Counted from the first letter of the stretch, positions 25,270-34,704 are shown. The stretch is DNA of 64,000 nucleotides from an uncultured Hyphomonas sp. (GCF_963675305.1 NZ_OY776147.1:1302001-1366000); one strand, 5' to 3'. The notes: generated by a model not told the origin, from the sequence alone. Made by a program: numbers and translations.

Positions 25270-26319
25270 ATGGGACAGGCAAAAGAACCACCACGCGCGA
25301 CAATCGTTTTGACGACACGGGACCGCTACAGCCTGATGCGGGACTCGATCGCGAACCTCTACGACAATACGGCGTATCCGTTTGATCTCGTCGTCGTCAC
25401 GGGCGCAGCGCCCGGGCGGGTGCGGCGCTGGTGCGATGAGGAGGCCGCCCGCCGCGGGTTCCGGCATGTCGCGGTCGACCGCCCGCTGACGCCTGCGGAG
25501 GCCCGTAATACCGGCATTGAACATGCGACCGGCGAATATACCGCCTTTGTCGAGAACGACATCATGTACCGGAAGGGCTGGTTGGAGGCGCTGGTGACAT
25601 GCGGCGACGAAACCGGCGCCGGGATGATCGCACCGCTGACCTGTGAAGGCCGCCCGATCCACACAATCGTCCACCATATGGGTCCGGAAGAAAACAATAA
25701 CGAGACGCTGGACGATGCCGGTGACGGTCACAAGGATTTCCACGAGGACTTCTACCTTCAGGGCAATACGCTGGACGAAATTCAACCTCACCTGAAACGG
25801 CGCCGCACGCAGAGTGTGGAGATGCATTGTTTCATGGTGCGCCGCAGCCTGTTCGACCGTATCGGGACATTCGATCCGGATATCGTGTCGAAGGAGTATC
25901 TCGATTTTTCCTGGCGCGCGCGGGAGGCCGGGGAGAGCATCTGGTTCGAGCCGACATCGGTGATCACCTTCCTGATCCCGTCGGAGGAGGATCCTGTCCG
26001 GATGGTCGACCTGCCTTACTTCCTGCTGCGCTGGTCGCGGTCCTGGCAGAAGCGCAGTCACGACGCGCTGAAGGCGAAGTGGAACATGCAGGAAGATGGG
26101 TTCATCAGTTACCGGCGGTCGCTGGCGGACTGGCGGATCGTCGACCATGTCACCAAGCCGACCCTGTCGCATGTGCCCGTGTTGGGCAAACGCTGGGGCT
26201 TTGTCCACCGGGCGGCCGTGCCGGTGAATTTTTGCCTGAATGCCGCCTCGAACCTGATGGCCTGGCGCTATGACCGGGCGCGCGGCGGCAAGGGCACAAA
26301 GGGCGATCACGCGACCTGA
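25270..26319 (+). CDS. family 2 glycosyltransferase
   Basis: 349-residue GT-A glycosyltransferase. It begins ATIVLTTRDRYSLMRDSI, the nucleotide-binding strand of GT2 enzymes; PAEARNTGIEHATGEY and VENDIMYRKGWL follow, with ENDIM in the DXD position. The later part includes SVEMHCFMVRRSLFDRIG and a predicted acceptor region. The frame continues upstream to 24493, but conserved sequence starts only at ATG 25270, so I used that; the ribosome site is weak. It is divergent from the unknown protein on the left. The sugar and acceptor cannot be inferred. It is unlike the ExoA-type enzyme at 1.6-2.7 kb and has no membrane segments. Confidence 0.85.
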   Translation: MGQAKEPPRATIVLTTRDRYSLMRDSIANLYDNTAYPFDLVVVTGAAPGRVRRWCDEEAARRGFRHVAVDRPLTPAEARNTGIEHATGEYTAFVENDIMYRKGWLEALVTCGDETGAGMIAPLTCEGRPIHTIVHHMGPEENNNETLDDAGDGHKDFHEDFYLQGNTLDEIQPHLKRRRTQSVEMHCFMVRRSLFDRIGTFDPDIVSKEYLDFSWRAREAGESIWFEPTSVITFLIPSEEDPVRMVDLPYFLLRWSRSWQKRSHDALKAKWNMQEDGFISYRRSLADWRIVDHVTKPTLSHVPVLGKRWGFVHRAAVPVNFCLNAASNLMAWRYDRARGGKGTKGDHAT

Positions 26320-26375
26320 CCTGAACCTGATGCGGCAGGATGACGGAGGCAGGCTGAGGGGCTAAGCCTTGGCCT

Positions 26376-28547
26376 ATGGCTGTCGCCCGGATTCTCTTTC
26401 CCATGCCCCTGCCGGAGCCGTTTGACTATGCGGTGCCGGACGATCTGGATGTGTCCGAAGGCAGCTATGTCGCCGCGCCGCTGGGAAAGTATGAGCGGTT
26501 GGGAATCGTTGTTGAGTTGCTGGGCGATGAGGCGGCGGAGGGCCGCACGCTGAAAGCCGTGTCGGAAGTGTACCCCACGCCGCCGATGACAAAGGCGATG
26601 CGGGATTTTCTCGCCTTCGCCGCCCGTTACACAGTGAGTCATCCGGGACATTTGCTGTCCATGGCGCTCCGGGCGCGGGCGGGCCTGTTGCCATCGCCGA
26701 CCGAGACCGTGTTCACCGCCACCGGCGAGGCGCCGCCGCGCATGACGGACGCACGCGCCAAGGTGCTGGACGTCATGGCCGCTGCGGACGATCCGATGAC
26801 AGCCGCGCAGATCGCGGAGGCGGCAGGCGTGTCGTCCGGTGTCGTGCGGGGGCTGGCCGAGGCGGGCGCTCTGCGGGCGATCGACGTGCCGACCGACCCG
26901 CCTTTCCTGCCAGTGGACCCGGACCTGCCAGGTGCGAACCTGACCGCGGAGCAGGCCGAGGCGGCAGACGCGCTGCGCGAGGCGGTCCGTGAGAACACAT
27001 TCCACACCTTCCTGATCGACGGGGTCACCGGCTCCGGCAAGACGGAGGTCTATTTCGAAGCGATTGCCGAAGCGCTGAAGGCGGATCCGGAGGCGCAGGT
27101 GCTGGTCCTGCTGCCGGAGATTGCGCTGACGCAGGCCATTCTCTCGCGCTTTACCGCGCGCTTTGGGGCGCCGCCCGCGCCGTGGCATTCCGGCCTGTCG
27201 GACAAGGAGCGCCGCCGCACCTGGCGCGAAACGGCCCATGGCCGCGCCCGCATCGTGATCGGCGCCCGCTCGGCCCTGTTCCTGCCGTTCCGCAAACTGA
27301 AACTGATCATCGTGGACGAGGAACACGATGGCAGCTTCAAGCAGGAAGACGGGGTGACCTATCACGCCCGCGACATGTCCGTGATGCGCGGCAAGCTGGA
27401 GGAGGCGGTGGTGGTGCTCGCCTCGGCCACGCCGGCGCTGGAGACGGTCGTGAACGCCGAGATGGGGCGCTACACGCGGCTGAAACTGTCCGCCCGGCCG
27501 GGCGCGGCGCGGCTGCCGGATGTGGAACTGGTGGACCTTCGGGCCGATCCGCCCGGCAAAGGCATGTGGCTGTCCTCCCGGCTGGTGCATGAGATGCAGG
27601 TGACGCTGGAGGCGGGCGAGCAGTCGCTGCTGTTCCTGAACCGCCGGGGCTATGCGCCGCTGGTCATCTGCAAGGCATGCGGCGAGCGGCTGAAGACGCC
27701 CGGCACGGAGAACTGGCTGACGGAGCACCGCTATACCAACCGGCTGGTCTGTCATGTCACGGGCTATTCCATCCTGAAGCCGCAGATGTGCCCGCATTGC
27801 GGGGCCGTCGATTCGCTGATGGGCGTCGGCCCCGGCGTGGAGCGCGTCGCCGAAGAAGTGCGGGTCCTGATGCCGGAGGCGCGGATCGAGATCTTCTCCT
27901 CCGACACGGCGCAGGGCGGCGAGGCGACGCGCGGCATTGTCGAGCGCATGGAGCAGGGCGAGATCGATGTGCTGATCGGCACGCAGATCGTGGCCAAGGG
28001 GCATAACTTTCCGAACCTCACCCTTGTGGGTGTCGTGGACGCCGACAGTGGCATGAAGGGCGGCGACCTGCGCGCGGGCGAGCGGACCTATCAGTTGCTG
28101 AGCCAGGTGGCCGGCCGGGCAGGGCGGGCCGAACGGCCGGGGCGGGCGCTGGTGCAGACCTACGCGCCGGACAACCCGGCCATGCTGGCGCTGGCCGATG
28201 GTGACCGCGACGGCTTCCTCCAGATCGAACGCGATGTGCGGGCGGAGCTGGGCCTGCCGCCGTTCGGACGGCTGGCGGCGGTCATCCTGTCGGCGCCATC
28301 CGCTGAAATGGTGGACCAGGCCGCGCGGGATGTGGCGGCCCTTGCGCCGAACGGGCAGGGAATCGAGCTGTTCGGCCCGGCCCCGGCGCCGATCACCGTG
28401 CTGCGCGGGCGCCACCGCCGACGGTTCCTCGTCAAATCCCCCCGCAATGTGGACCTGTCGGCCTATATGACGGCCTGGCTGGCGAAGATTAAGCTGCCGG
28501 CGCCGGTTCGCCTGTCTGTCGACATCGACCCTTATTCGTTCCTCTGA
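26376..28547 (+). CDS. priA: primosomal replication protein N' (PriA helicase) with a degenerate second zinc site
   Basis: Superfamily 2 helicase of 723 residues that reloads the replisome at repaired forks. The N-terminal DNA-binding domain is at 1-190; Walker A lies in GVTGSGKTEVYFEAI (about 212-226), the DEEHDGSFKQ box follows, and motif V/VI regions include IGTQIVAKGHNFPNL and LSQVAGRAGRAERPG. The zinc region keeps Cys432, Cys435, Cys472 and Cys475 (CKAC and CPHC, site 1), but the site 2 positions are Thr441, Thr444, Cys459 and Thr462, so three of four ligands are missing. The spacing matches E. coli PriA exactly. The gene stands alone, ahead of the ATP synthase operon. Confidence 0.96.
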   Translation: MAVARILFPMPLPEPFDYAVPDDLDVSEGSYVAAPLGKYERLGIVVELLGDEAAEGRTLKAVSEVYPTPPMTKAMRDFLAFAARYTVSHPGHLLSMALRARAGLLPSPTETVFTATGEAPPRMTDARAKVLDVMAAADDPMTAAQIAEAAGVSSGVVRGLAEAGALRAIDVPTDPPFLPVDPDLPGANLTAEQAEAADALREAVRENTFHTFLIDGVTGSGKTEVYFEAIAEALKADPEAQVLVLLPEIALTQAILSRFTARFGAPPAPWHSGLSDKERRRTWRETAHGRARIVIGARSALFLPFRKLKLIIVDEEHDGSFKQEDGVTYHARDMSVMRGKLEEAVVVLASATPALETVVNAEMGRYTRLKLSARPGAARLPDVELVDLRADPPGKGMWLSSRLVHEMQVTLEAGEQSLLFLNRRGYAPLVICKACGERLKTPGTENWLTEHRYTNRLVCHVTGYSILKPQMCPHCGAVDSLMGVGPGVERVAEEVRVLMPEARIEIFSSDTAQGGEATRGIVERMEQGEIDVLIGTQIVAKGHNFPNLTLVGVVDADSGMKGGDLRAGERTYQLLSQVAGRAGRAERPGRALVQTYAPDNPAMLALADGDRDGFLQIERDVRAELGLPPFGRLAAVILSAPSAEMVDQAARDVAALAPNGQGIELFGPAPAPITVLRGRHRRRFLVKSPRNVDLSAYMTAWLAKIKLPAPVRLSVDIDPYSFL

Positions 28548-28945
28548 AGGCGCGGATCCGGTATTTCCGCTTCGATGACTGCATCCCTTTCAGTGCAGAG
28601 GAAGCGGAGGGGATGACTGGCCGTCTGGCCCGGCCCGGCTTCCCCGGAAGTGAGTCGGGAACCGGGCGCTGAGCCATCACCCCGACCGGCCGGGATTGCG
28701 CGTATCTGCGATGCTGAGCCGGTTTCAATAATTCCTTTGAATCTATTGGTTTCGCGGGTGCATTGTCATAATTGTCATTTCGCCGCAGACATTGGCGCCA
28801 TGCCTGTGTTGTCAGGTCAGATGACTGATGCTAAGCGGCGCACAGTTTTCATGGGCGCGGGCAATTCGCACGCAGCCCTGTTTGCTGTTTTCGGGCCAGA
28901 CCGCCCACCTGAACATGGACGAAGAGACCCTTGGCTGGATCAAAG
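28548..28945. other. 398-base non-coding stretch before the F1-ATPase operon
   Basis: No convincing gene is present; the longest frame (28650-28949) looks random. The stretch should carry the atp promoter and leader. From 28735 the composition turns AT-rich. A tandem 9-base repeat, ATTGTCATA then ATTGTCATT, lies at 28762-28779. TTGAAT at 28737 and CATAAT at 28767 resemble promoter boxes but are 24 bases apart, so I do not assign a promoter. Confidence 0.4.
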
Positions 28946-29491
28946 ATGACACATGCGAACGAAGCCGCACGCCGCTATGCGAGCGCGCTCTTCGAGCTCG
29001 CGCAGGACAAAGGCGAACTCGCCAATGTCTATAAGGATTTCAAAGCTTTCGCCGAAATGGTGAAAGGCTCTGAAGATCTGGCGCTTCTGCTGGATTCTCC
29101 GGCTTTCTCCCGTGAAGAGAAGGTGAAGGCGGCCGGCGAACTCACAGCGAAGGCCGGTCTCTCCGACCTTTTTGGAAAATTCGTCGGCACGATGGCGCAG
29201 AACGGCCGTTCGGGCGACATCCTCGGTGCCGCAATCGCTTTTGACGAGCTTTACGCTCAACAGCGCGGCGTGAAGCGCGCTCTTGTGCGCACCGCCAAGG
29301 AAATGACCGGCGCCGAGCGCCAGCGCATTGAATCAATCCTCGCCAAGGCCGTTGGCGGCGAGGTCGAACTTACCAGCGAGGTTGACGCCTCGCTCATCGG
29401 CGGCATCCAGCTGCGCATCGGGTCTCAGCTCGTTGACGCAAGCCTTGCCGCCAAACTGGAACGCATGAACACCGCCATGAAGGGAGCTTAG
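28946..29491 (+). CDS. atpH: ATP synthase F1 subunit delta
   Basis: Stalk subunit (181 aa) linking the F1 head to the membrane part through subunit b. It begins THANEAARRYASALFELAQD, the standard delta start, and ends with the conserved SLIGGIQLRIGSQLVDASLAAK. ATG 28946 opens on that conserved start; an in-frame TTG at 28931 is less likely. It is the first gene of the alphaproteobacterial F1 operon; atpA starts eight bases after the stop. F0 genes are not in the window, as is normal in this class. Confidence 0.96.
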   Translation: MTHANEAARRYASALFELAQDKGELANVYKDFKAFAEMVKGSEDLALLLDSPAFSREEKVKAAGELTAKAGLSDLFGKFVGTMAQNGRSGDILGAAIAFDELYAQQRGVKRALVRTAKEMTGAERQRIESILAKAVGGEVELTSEVDASLIGGIQLRIGSQLVDASLAAKLERMNTAMKGA

Positions 29492-29498
29492 TCGCTCG

Positions 29499-31034
29499 AT
29501 GGATATCTCAGCAGCAGAAATTTCGGGCATCCTGAAGTCGCAGATCGAGAATTTCGGCGTTGAAGCCGAAGTCTCCGATGTCGGTCAGGTTCTGTCAGTG
29601 GGCGACGGTATCGCCCGTATCTACGGCCTCGACAGCGTTCAGGCCGGCGAAATGGTCGAATTCGACGGCGGCATCAAAGGCATGGCGCTGAACCTCGAAA
29701 GCGACAATGTCGGCGTCGTGATCTTCGGCGACGACCGCGACATCAAAGAAGGCGACACCGTCAAGCGCCTCGACGAAATCGTGTCGGCTCCGGTCGGCAA
29801 GGCCCTGCTGGGCCGCGTCGTGGATGCCCTCGGCAACCCGATTGATGGCAAAGGCGCGCTGGAAAACGTTGCTGCACGTGAACGCGTGGACGTGAAAGCG
29901 CCGGGCATCATTCCGCGTAAGTCTGTGGACGAGCCGATGATGACCGGACTCAAGGCCATTGACGGCATGATCCCGGTTGGCCGTGGTCAGCGCGAGCTGG
30001 TCATTGGTGACCGCCAGACCGGCAAGACCGCGATCTGCGTTGACACCATCCTGAACCAGAAAGCGACCAATGACGCGGCCAAGGACGACAGCGAAAAGCT
30101 GTTCTGCGTCTATGTTGCCATCGGCCAGAAGCGCTCCACGGTGGCGCAGGTCGTCAAGACGCTCGAAGAGCGCGGCGCCCTCGACTACACCATCGTCGTG
30201 GCTGCCACGGCTTCCGAACCGGCCCCGCTTCAGTATCTCGCACCGTTCACCGGCTGCGCCATGGGCGAGTGGTTCCGCGACAACGGCATGCACGCCCTGA
30301 TCATCTATGATGACCTTTCCAAGCAGGCTGTTGCGTATCGTCAGATGTCCCTGCTGCTGCGCCGCCCGCCGGGCCGCGAAGCTTATCCGGGTGACGTGTT
30401 CTACCTGCACTCGCGCCTTCTGGAGCGTGCTGCCAAGCTGAACGAAGAGAACGGTTCCGGCTCTCTGACGGCCCTGCCGATCATTGAAACCCAGGCCAAC
30501 GACGTGTCGGCCTATATTCCGACGAACGTGATCTCGATCACCGACGGCCAGATCTTCCTTGAAACCGACCTGTTCTACCAGGGTATCCGCCCGGCCGTGA
30601 ACGTCGGTCTGTCGGTGTCGCGTGTGGGCTCTGCCGCCCAGACGAAAGCGATGAAAAAGGTCGCCGGTTCGATGAAGGGTGAACTCGCCCAGTACCGCGA
30701 GATGGCCGCCTTCGCGAAATTCGGTTCCGACCTCGACGCTGCCACCCAGCGCCTGCTGAACCGTGGTGCCCGCCTGACCGAGCTTCTCAAGCAGCCGCAA
30801 TACTCGCCGCTGCTCATGGAAGAGCAGGTCTGCGTGATCTACGCCGGTACGCGTGGTTACCTCGACAAGGTCGAACTGAAAGACGTGACGCGCTATGAGA
30901 AAGAGCTGCTGGCTCACCTCCGCGGTGCGAACAAGGACCTGCTGACCAAGATCGCCGCTGAGAAAGCGCTCACGGACGAGATTGAAGCAGAAATCAAGAA
31001 GGCCCTGGACGACTTCACTTCGAAGTTTGCCTGA
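29499..31034 (+). CDS. atpA: ATP synthase F1 subunit alpha
   Basis: Regulatory nucleotide-binding subunit (511 aa) of the F1 hexamer. The Walker A GDRQTGKTAI lies near 169-178; the C-terminal signature PAVNVGLSVSRVGSAAQ is intact, with the conserved Arg of the alpha subunit in SVSRVG. The N-terminus (ISAAEISGILKSQIENFG) is normal. It lies second in the operon between atpH and atpG and matches the usual length. Nothing unusual was seen. Confidence 0.98.
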   Translation: MDISAAEISGILKSQIENFGVEAEVSDVGQVLSVGDGIARIYGLDSVQAGEMVEFDGGIKGMALNLESDNVGVVIFGDDRDIKEGDTVKRLDEIVSAPVGKALLGRVVDALGNPIDGKGALENVAARERVDVKAPGIIPRKSVDEPMMTGLKAIDGMIPVGRGQRELVIGDRQTGKTAICVDTILNQKATNDAAKDDSEKLFCVYVAIGQKRSTVAQVVKTLEERGALDYTIVVAATASEPAPLQYLAPFTGCAMGEWFRDNGMHALIIYDDLSKQAVAYRQMSLLLRRPPGREAYPGDVFYLHSRLLERAAKLNEENGSGSLTALPIIETQANDVSAYIPTNVISITDGQIFLETDLFYQGIRPAVNVGLSVSRVGSAAQTKAMKKVAGSMKGELAQYREMAAFAKFGSDLDAATQRLLNRGARLTELLKQPQYSPLLMEEQVCVIYAGTRGYLDKVELKDVTRYEKELLAHLRGANKDLLTKIAAEKALTDEIEAEIKKALDDFTSKFA

Positions 31035-31070
31035 GCCCCGGACGACTGAGCACGAACTGGAAGGCCTGAC

Positions 31071-31949
31071 ATGCCCAGCCTGAAGGACCTGAAAAACCGG
31101 ATCTCGAGCGTGAAATCCACGCAGAAGATCACCAAGGCCATGCAAATGGTGGCCGCGGCGAAGCTGAAGCGCGCGCAAGACGCCGCGACGGCTGCCCGCC
31201 CGTACGCCGAACGCATGGCCGCGGTTCTCGCCAACCTGTCGGCATCCGCCGGCGCGGGCGGACCGAAACTGCTCGCCGGTACAGGCAGCGACCAGACGCA
31301 TCTGGTAGTTGTCATGACCGCAGAGCGGGGTCTCGCCGGTGGTTTCAATACCTACACAGCCAAACTCGCCAAGCAGACGATTACCGCGCTGCAGGGCGAG
31401 GGGAAGACTGTGAAGGTGCTGACCGTTGGCAAGAAAGGCCGCGAGCAGCTGAAGCGCGACTTCGCCGAACTGTTTATCGGCCATGTCGATCTGTCTTCCG
31501 TCAAAAGTGACGACTTCTCCGAGCCGGCGATTGCCCTCGGCAAGAACCTCACCACACGGTTCGAAGATGGCGAGTTCGATGTCGCGACGCTGATCTATTC
31601 GCAGTTCAAGAACGTGCTGAGCCAGGTTCCGACCGCACAGCAGCTGATCCCGGCCGCGGCACCTGCCGATGCCGAGACCATCGATCTGGGCAATGCGATC
31701 TACCGTTACGAGCCGTCGGAAGATGCGATCCTTGAGGCGCTTCTGCCGCGCTATATCAACACGCAGATCCTGTCGGCCCTGCTGGAAGGGTCTGCTGGTT
31801 TCTTTGCGAGCCAGATGACCGCCATGGATAACGCGACCCGCAATGCCGGCGAGATGATCGACTCGCTGGAACTGCAGTACAACCGCGCACGCCAGGCCCA
31901 GATCACCAAAGAACTCATCGAGATTATTTCGGGCGCGGAAGCGCTCTAG
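31071..31949 (+). CDS. atpG: ATP synthase F1 subunit gamma
   Basis: Central rotor shaft (292 aa). The long N-terminal helix (PSLKDLKNRISSVKSTQKIT) and C-terminal helix (MDNATRNAGEMIDSLELQYN, then RARQAQITKELIEIISGAEAL) that form the coiled coil inside the hexamer are both conserved. The middle domain holds TAERGLAGGFNT. It lies 36 bases after atpA and 45 before atpD. Length and layout are standard. Confidence 0.97.
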   Translation: MPSLKDLKNRISSVKSTQKITKAMQMVAAAKLKRAQDAATAARPYAERMAAVLANLSASAGAGGPKLLAGTGSDQTHLVVVMTAERGLAGGFNTYTAKLAKQTITALQGEGKTVKVLTVGKKGREQLKRDFAELFIGHVDLSSVKSDDFSEPAIALGKNLTTRFEDGEFDVATLIYSQFKNVLSQVPTAQQLIPAAAPADAETIDLGNAIYRYEPSEDAILEALLPRYINTQILSALLEGSAGFFASQMTAMDNATRNAGEMIDSLELQYNRARQAQITKELIEIISGAEAL

Positions 31950-31994
31950 AGAACAAGAACCCAGAGAATACCCGCTCCAAAGGAGACGACCCGC

Positions 31995-33419
31995 ATGAGC
32001 ACTCCCGCAAACGCCAAAGGCCGCATTTCCCAGGTCATCGGCGCCGTTGTCGACGTTGAGTTCGATGGCGAGCTGCCGGCTATCCTCAACGCGCTTGAAA
32101 CCGACAACAACGGTACGCGCCTCGTGCTGGAAGTTGCTCAGCACCTCGGTGAGAACACGGTGCGCACCATCGCCATGGACTCCACCGAGGGTCTCGTGCG
32201 CGGCGGCCCGGTGGCTGACACCGGCAAGTCCATCACCGTTCCGGTTGGCCCGAAAACGCTCGGCCGCATCATGAACGTCATCGGCGAGCCGATCGACGAA
32301 CGTGGCCCGATCGGTTCCGACATGGATCGCCCGATCCACGCCCCGGCACCGGAATTCATCGACCAGTCGACCGAATCCGAAGTGCTCGTCACCGGTATCA
32401 AGGTTGTGGACCTGCTCTGCCCCTACGCAAAAGGCGGCAAGATCGGCCTGTTCGGCGGTGCCGGCGTGGGCAAGACGGTTCTCATTCAGGAACTGATCAA
32501 CAACATCGCCAAGCTGTTCGGCGGCTACTCGGTCTTCGCCGGCGTCGGCGAGCGGACCCGCGAAGGTAACGACCTCTATCACGAGATGATCGAATCCAAG
32601 GTTATCAACCTGGAAGGCGAGAGCCGCGTGGCCCTGGTCTACGGTCAGATGAACGAGCCTCCGGGCGCGCGTGCCCGTGTCGCCCTGACCGGCCTGACTC
32701 AGGCGGAATACTTCCGCGACGAGGAAGGCAAGGACGTGCTGTTCTTCGTGGACAACATCTTCCGCTTCACCCAGGCCGGTGCCGAGGTGTCGGCGCTTCT
32801 CGGCCGTATCCCGTCCGCTGTGGGCTACCAGCCGACCCTGGCCACCGACATGGGCCAGCTGCAGGAGCGGATTACCTCCACGAATAAGGGCTCGATCACC
32901 TCGATCCAGGCCGTGTACGTTCCGGCTGACGACCTTACCGACCCGGCCCCGGCCACTTCGTTTGCCCACCTTGATGCGACGACGGTTCTGAACCGTGCCA
33001 TTTCGGAAAAAGGCATCTACCCGGCCGTGGACCCGCTGGACTCCACCAGCCGTATCCTCGACCCGCTGGTTGTTGGCGAAGAGCACTACTCGGTTGCCCG
33101 CGGCGTGCAGGAAATCCTGCAGAAGTACAAAGAGCTGCAGGACATCATCGCCATCCTCGGCATGGACGAACTGTCGGAAGAAGACAAACTCGTCGTGGCC
33201 CGCGCGCGGAAAGTGGAACGCTTCCTGTCGCAGCCGTTCGACGTGGCTGAAGTCTTCACCGGTTCGCCGGGCGTGCAGGTGAAACTCGAAGACACGATCA
33301 AGGGCTTCAAAGGCCTGATCGCTGGCGACTATGACCACCTGCCGGAACAGGCCTTCTACATGGTCGGCGACATCGAAGCCGCCAAAGCCAAGGCCGCCAA
33401 GATGATGGCAGACGCGTAA
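31995..33419 (+). CDS. atpD: ATP synthase F1 subunit beta
   Basis: Catalytic subunit (474 aa) that makes ATP. Walker A is GGAGVGKTV at about 154-162; the catalytic Glu region is GERTREGNDLYHEM; the nucleotide contact ALVYGQMNEPPGAR and the C-terminal DELSEED lever (MDELSEEDKLVVARAR) are intact. AAAGGAG precedes the ATG. It is the fourth gene of the operon, and atpC follows 13 bases later. Confidence 0.98.
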   Translation: MSTPANAKGRISQVIGAVVDVEFDGELPAILNALETDNNGTRLVLEVAQHLGENTVRTIAMDSTEGLVRGGPVADTGKSITVPVGPKTLGRIMNVIGEPIDERGPIGSDMDRPIHAPAPEFIDQSTESEVLVTGIKVVDLLCPYAKGGKIGLFGGAGVGKTVLIQELINNIAKLFGGYSVFAGVGERTREGNDLYHEMIESKVINLEGESRVALVYGQMNEPPGARARVALTGLTQAEYFRDEEGKDVLFFVDNIFRFTQAGAEVSALLGRIPSAVGYQPTLATDMGQLQERITSTNKGSITSIQAVYVPADDLTDPAPATSFAHLDATTVLNRAISEKGIYPAVDPLDSTSRILDPLVVGEEHYSVARGVQEILQKYKELQDIIAILGMDELSEEDKLVVARARKVERFLSQPFDVAEVFTGSPGVQVKLEDTIKGFKGLIAGDYDHLPEQAFYMVGDIEAAKAKAAKMMADA

Positions 33420-33432
33420 GCGGACAGGATAG

Positions 33433-33840
33433 ATGGCCGATAAACTCCACTTCTCGCTCGTTTCGCCCGCGAAGGAGCTCTTCTCCGGAGAGGTCGATCA
33501 TGTGATCGCGCCTGGTTCGGACGGTGAGTTCGGCGTGCTGGCGCACCATGCGCCCTTCATGACGACGCTGCGCAACGGCGTGGTACGCGTTCTGGAAGGC
33601 GACACGGTCAAGATGCGCATCTTTGTGCGCGGCGGCTTTGCGGACATCACGTCGGCCGGCCTGACCATCCTGGCTGAAGAAGCCCGCATGCTCGACGACG
33701 TGAAAGCCGAAGACGTGCAGGCCGAGATGGAAGCCACGCTCCTGAAGATCCAGTCGCTCGACAAGGACGATTCCAATCGTTCGGTGCTGCAGGAACACTA
33801 TGACTATCTCGAAAGCCTGAAGGCTGCTCTGGTCCACTAA
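33433..33840 (+). CDS. atpC: ATP synthase F1 subunit epsilon
   Basis: Rotor and inhibitory subunit (135 aa). The N-terminal beta-sandwich is clear (KLHFSLVSPAKELFSGEVDH, then GSDGEFGVLAHHAPFMTTL). The C-terminal helical part is present, though short and acidic (AEDVQAEMEATLLKIQSL). It ends the F1 operon and is followed 21 bases later by an intrinsic terminator. Confidence 0.95.
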   Translation: MADKLHFSLVSPAKELFSGEVDHVIAPGSDGEFGVLAHHAPFMTTLRNGVVRVLEGDTVKMRIFVRGGFADITSAGLTILAEEARMLDDVKAEDVQAEMEATLLKIQSLDKDDSNRSVLQEHYDYLESLKAALVH

Positions 33841-33861
33841 GGTGACACCGGAACCGATTTG

Positions 33862-33892
33862 AAAACGCCGCCCGGAAACGGGCGGCGTTTTT
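33862..33892 (+). terminator. intrinsic terminator of the F1-ATPase operon
   Basis: A perfect stem CGCCGCCCG/CGGGCGGCG with a GAAA tetraloop, flanked by A and T runs, ending in TTTTT. It lies 21 bases after the atpC stop. Its A run may let it serve the opposite strand too, where the enoyl-CoA hydratase gene ends 20 bases away. Confidence 0.95.
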
Positions 33893-33912
33893 CATTGCGG
33901 TGGCAGGGGAAG

Positions 33913-34704
33913 TCAGTCGCCCGTGAATTCCGGATCGCGGCCTTCAAGGAAGGCCTTGATGCCTTCGCGGAAATCGTCGGACCGCTGGAGCAGGGCGAAA
34001 GCCTCAAGGTCGCGGTGGGCTGTGGCCTTTGCCAGCGCATGCGCTGCCACGTTCACGTCCTGCTTCACCATTTTCAACGCCGTTGGGGGCAGGCGTGAAG
34101 CGGCTGCGGCGACCTCGTGTGCCTTGTGCATGGCCGTCCCGGCGGGCACGACATGGTCGGCAAGCCCCCAGTTCAGGGCGGTGGCCGCGTCGATCTTTTC
34201 GCAAAGCCCGGCGATCCGCTTGGCACGGGCCGGGCCGACCAGCGCAACGAAGCGGGGGATCGAGCCCCAGCTCATATTCATGCCGCGTTCGACTTCCGGC
34301 ACGTAGAAGACGGAATTCTCGGCGGCGACGCGCAGGTCGCACGACGTGGCCAGTGCCACACCGCCGCCGACACACCAGCCTTCAATGGCGCAGATGGTCA
34401 GCGCGTCCACATTTTCCCAGGCCTCGCACATGCGCGGACCGCGGCGCAGGAGGATCCTCCGTTCACGGAGGGTCGATTTCGCAGCGCTTGTGCCGGCCGG
34501 ATCTTTCAGGTCCGCGCCCATGGAAAACTGGTCCGCACGTCCCGTGAGAATAACGGTGGAGATTTCCGGCGCATCATGGAACTGCAGGGCCGCCTCGGTC
34601 AGGTCCTGCATCAATTGCTGGCTGAGCGCGTTGGCGCGGGCGCCCGTGTCAAACCGGACGATGGCTGTGCGGCCATCGATTTCGGTCTGGACGAGCGTGC
34701 TCAT
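33913..34704 (-). CDS. enoyl-CoA hydratase/isomerase family protein
   Basis: Crotonase-fold protein (263 aa) acting on an acyl-CoA thioester. The oxyanion-hole segments are FSMGADL (about 60-66) and IEGWCVGGGVALATSCDL (about 107-124); the catalytic-Glu region PEVERGMNMSWGSIPRF follows at about 140-156. The C-terminal ALVGPARAKRIAGLCEKIDA helix is normal. Hydratase, isomerase and related lyase activities cannot be separated by these motifs. Its ATG overlaps the stop of the DsbA-family gene by four bases, so the two are translated together from a promoter at the MarR intergenic region. Confidence 0.9.
   Translation of the reverse strand: MSTLVQTEIDGRTAIVRFDTGARANALSQQLMQDLTEAALQFHDAPEISTVILTGRADQFSMGADLKDPAGTSAAKSTLRERRILLRRGPRMCEAWENVDALTICAIEGWCVGGGVALATSCDLRVAAENSVFYVPEVERGMNMSWGSIPRFVALVGPARAKRIAGLCEKIDAATALNWGLADHVVPAGTAMHKAHEVAAAASRLPPTALKMVKQDVNVAAHALAKATAHRDLEAFALLQRSDDFREGIKAFLEGRDPEFTGD

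Noticed and set aside
26307..28415. A 702-codon minus-strand frame over priA
   Set aside because: Antisense to priA, whose helicase motifs are unmistakable; no family match and low-complexity composition.
28650..28949. A 99-codon frame upstream of atpH
   Set aside because: It starts at GTG, has no ribosome site, no recognised motif, and runs over the atpH start. It is better explained as promoter and leader DNA.
29595..33338. A 1247-codon open frame on the minus strand across the ATP synthase genes
   Set aside because: It lies wholly antisense to atpA, atpG and atpD, which are certain. High GC content and biased codon use in those genes remove stops from the opposite strand. The product has no recognisable domain.
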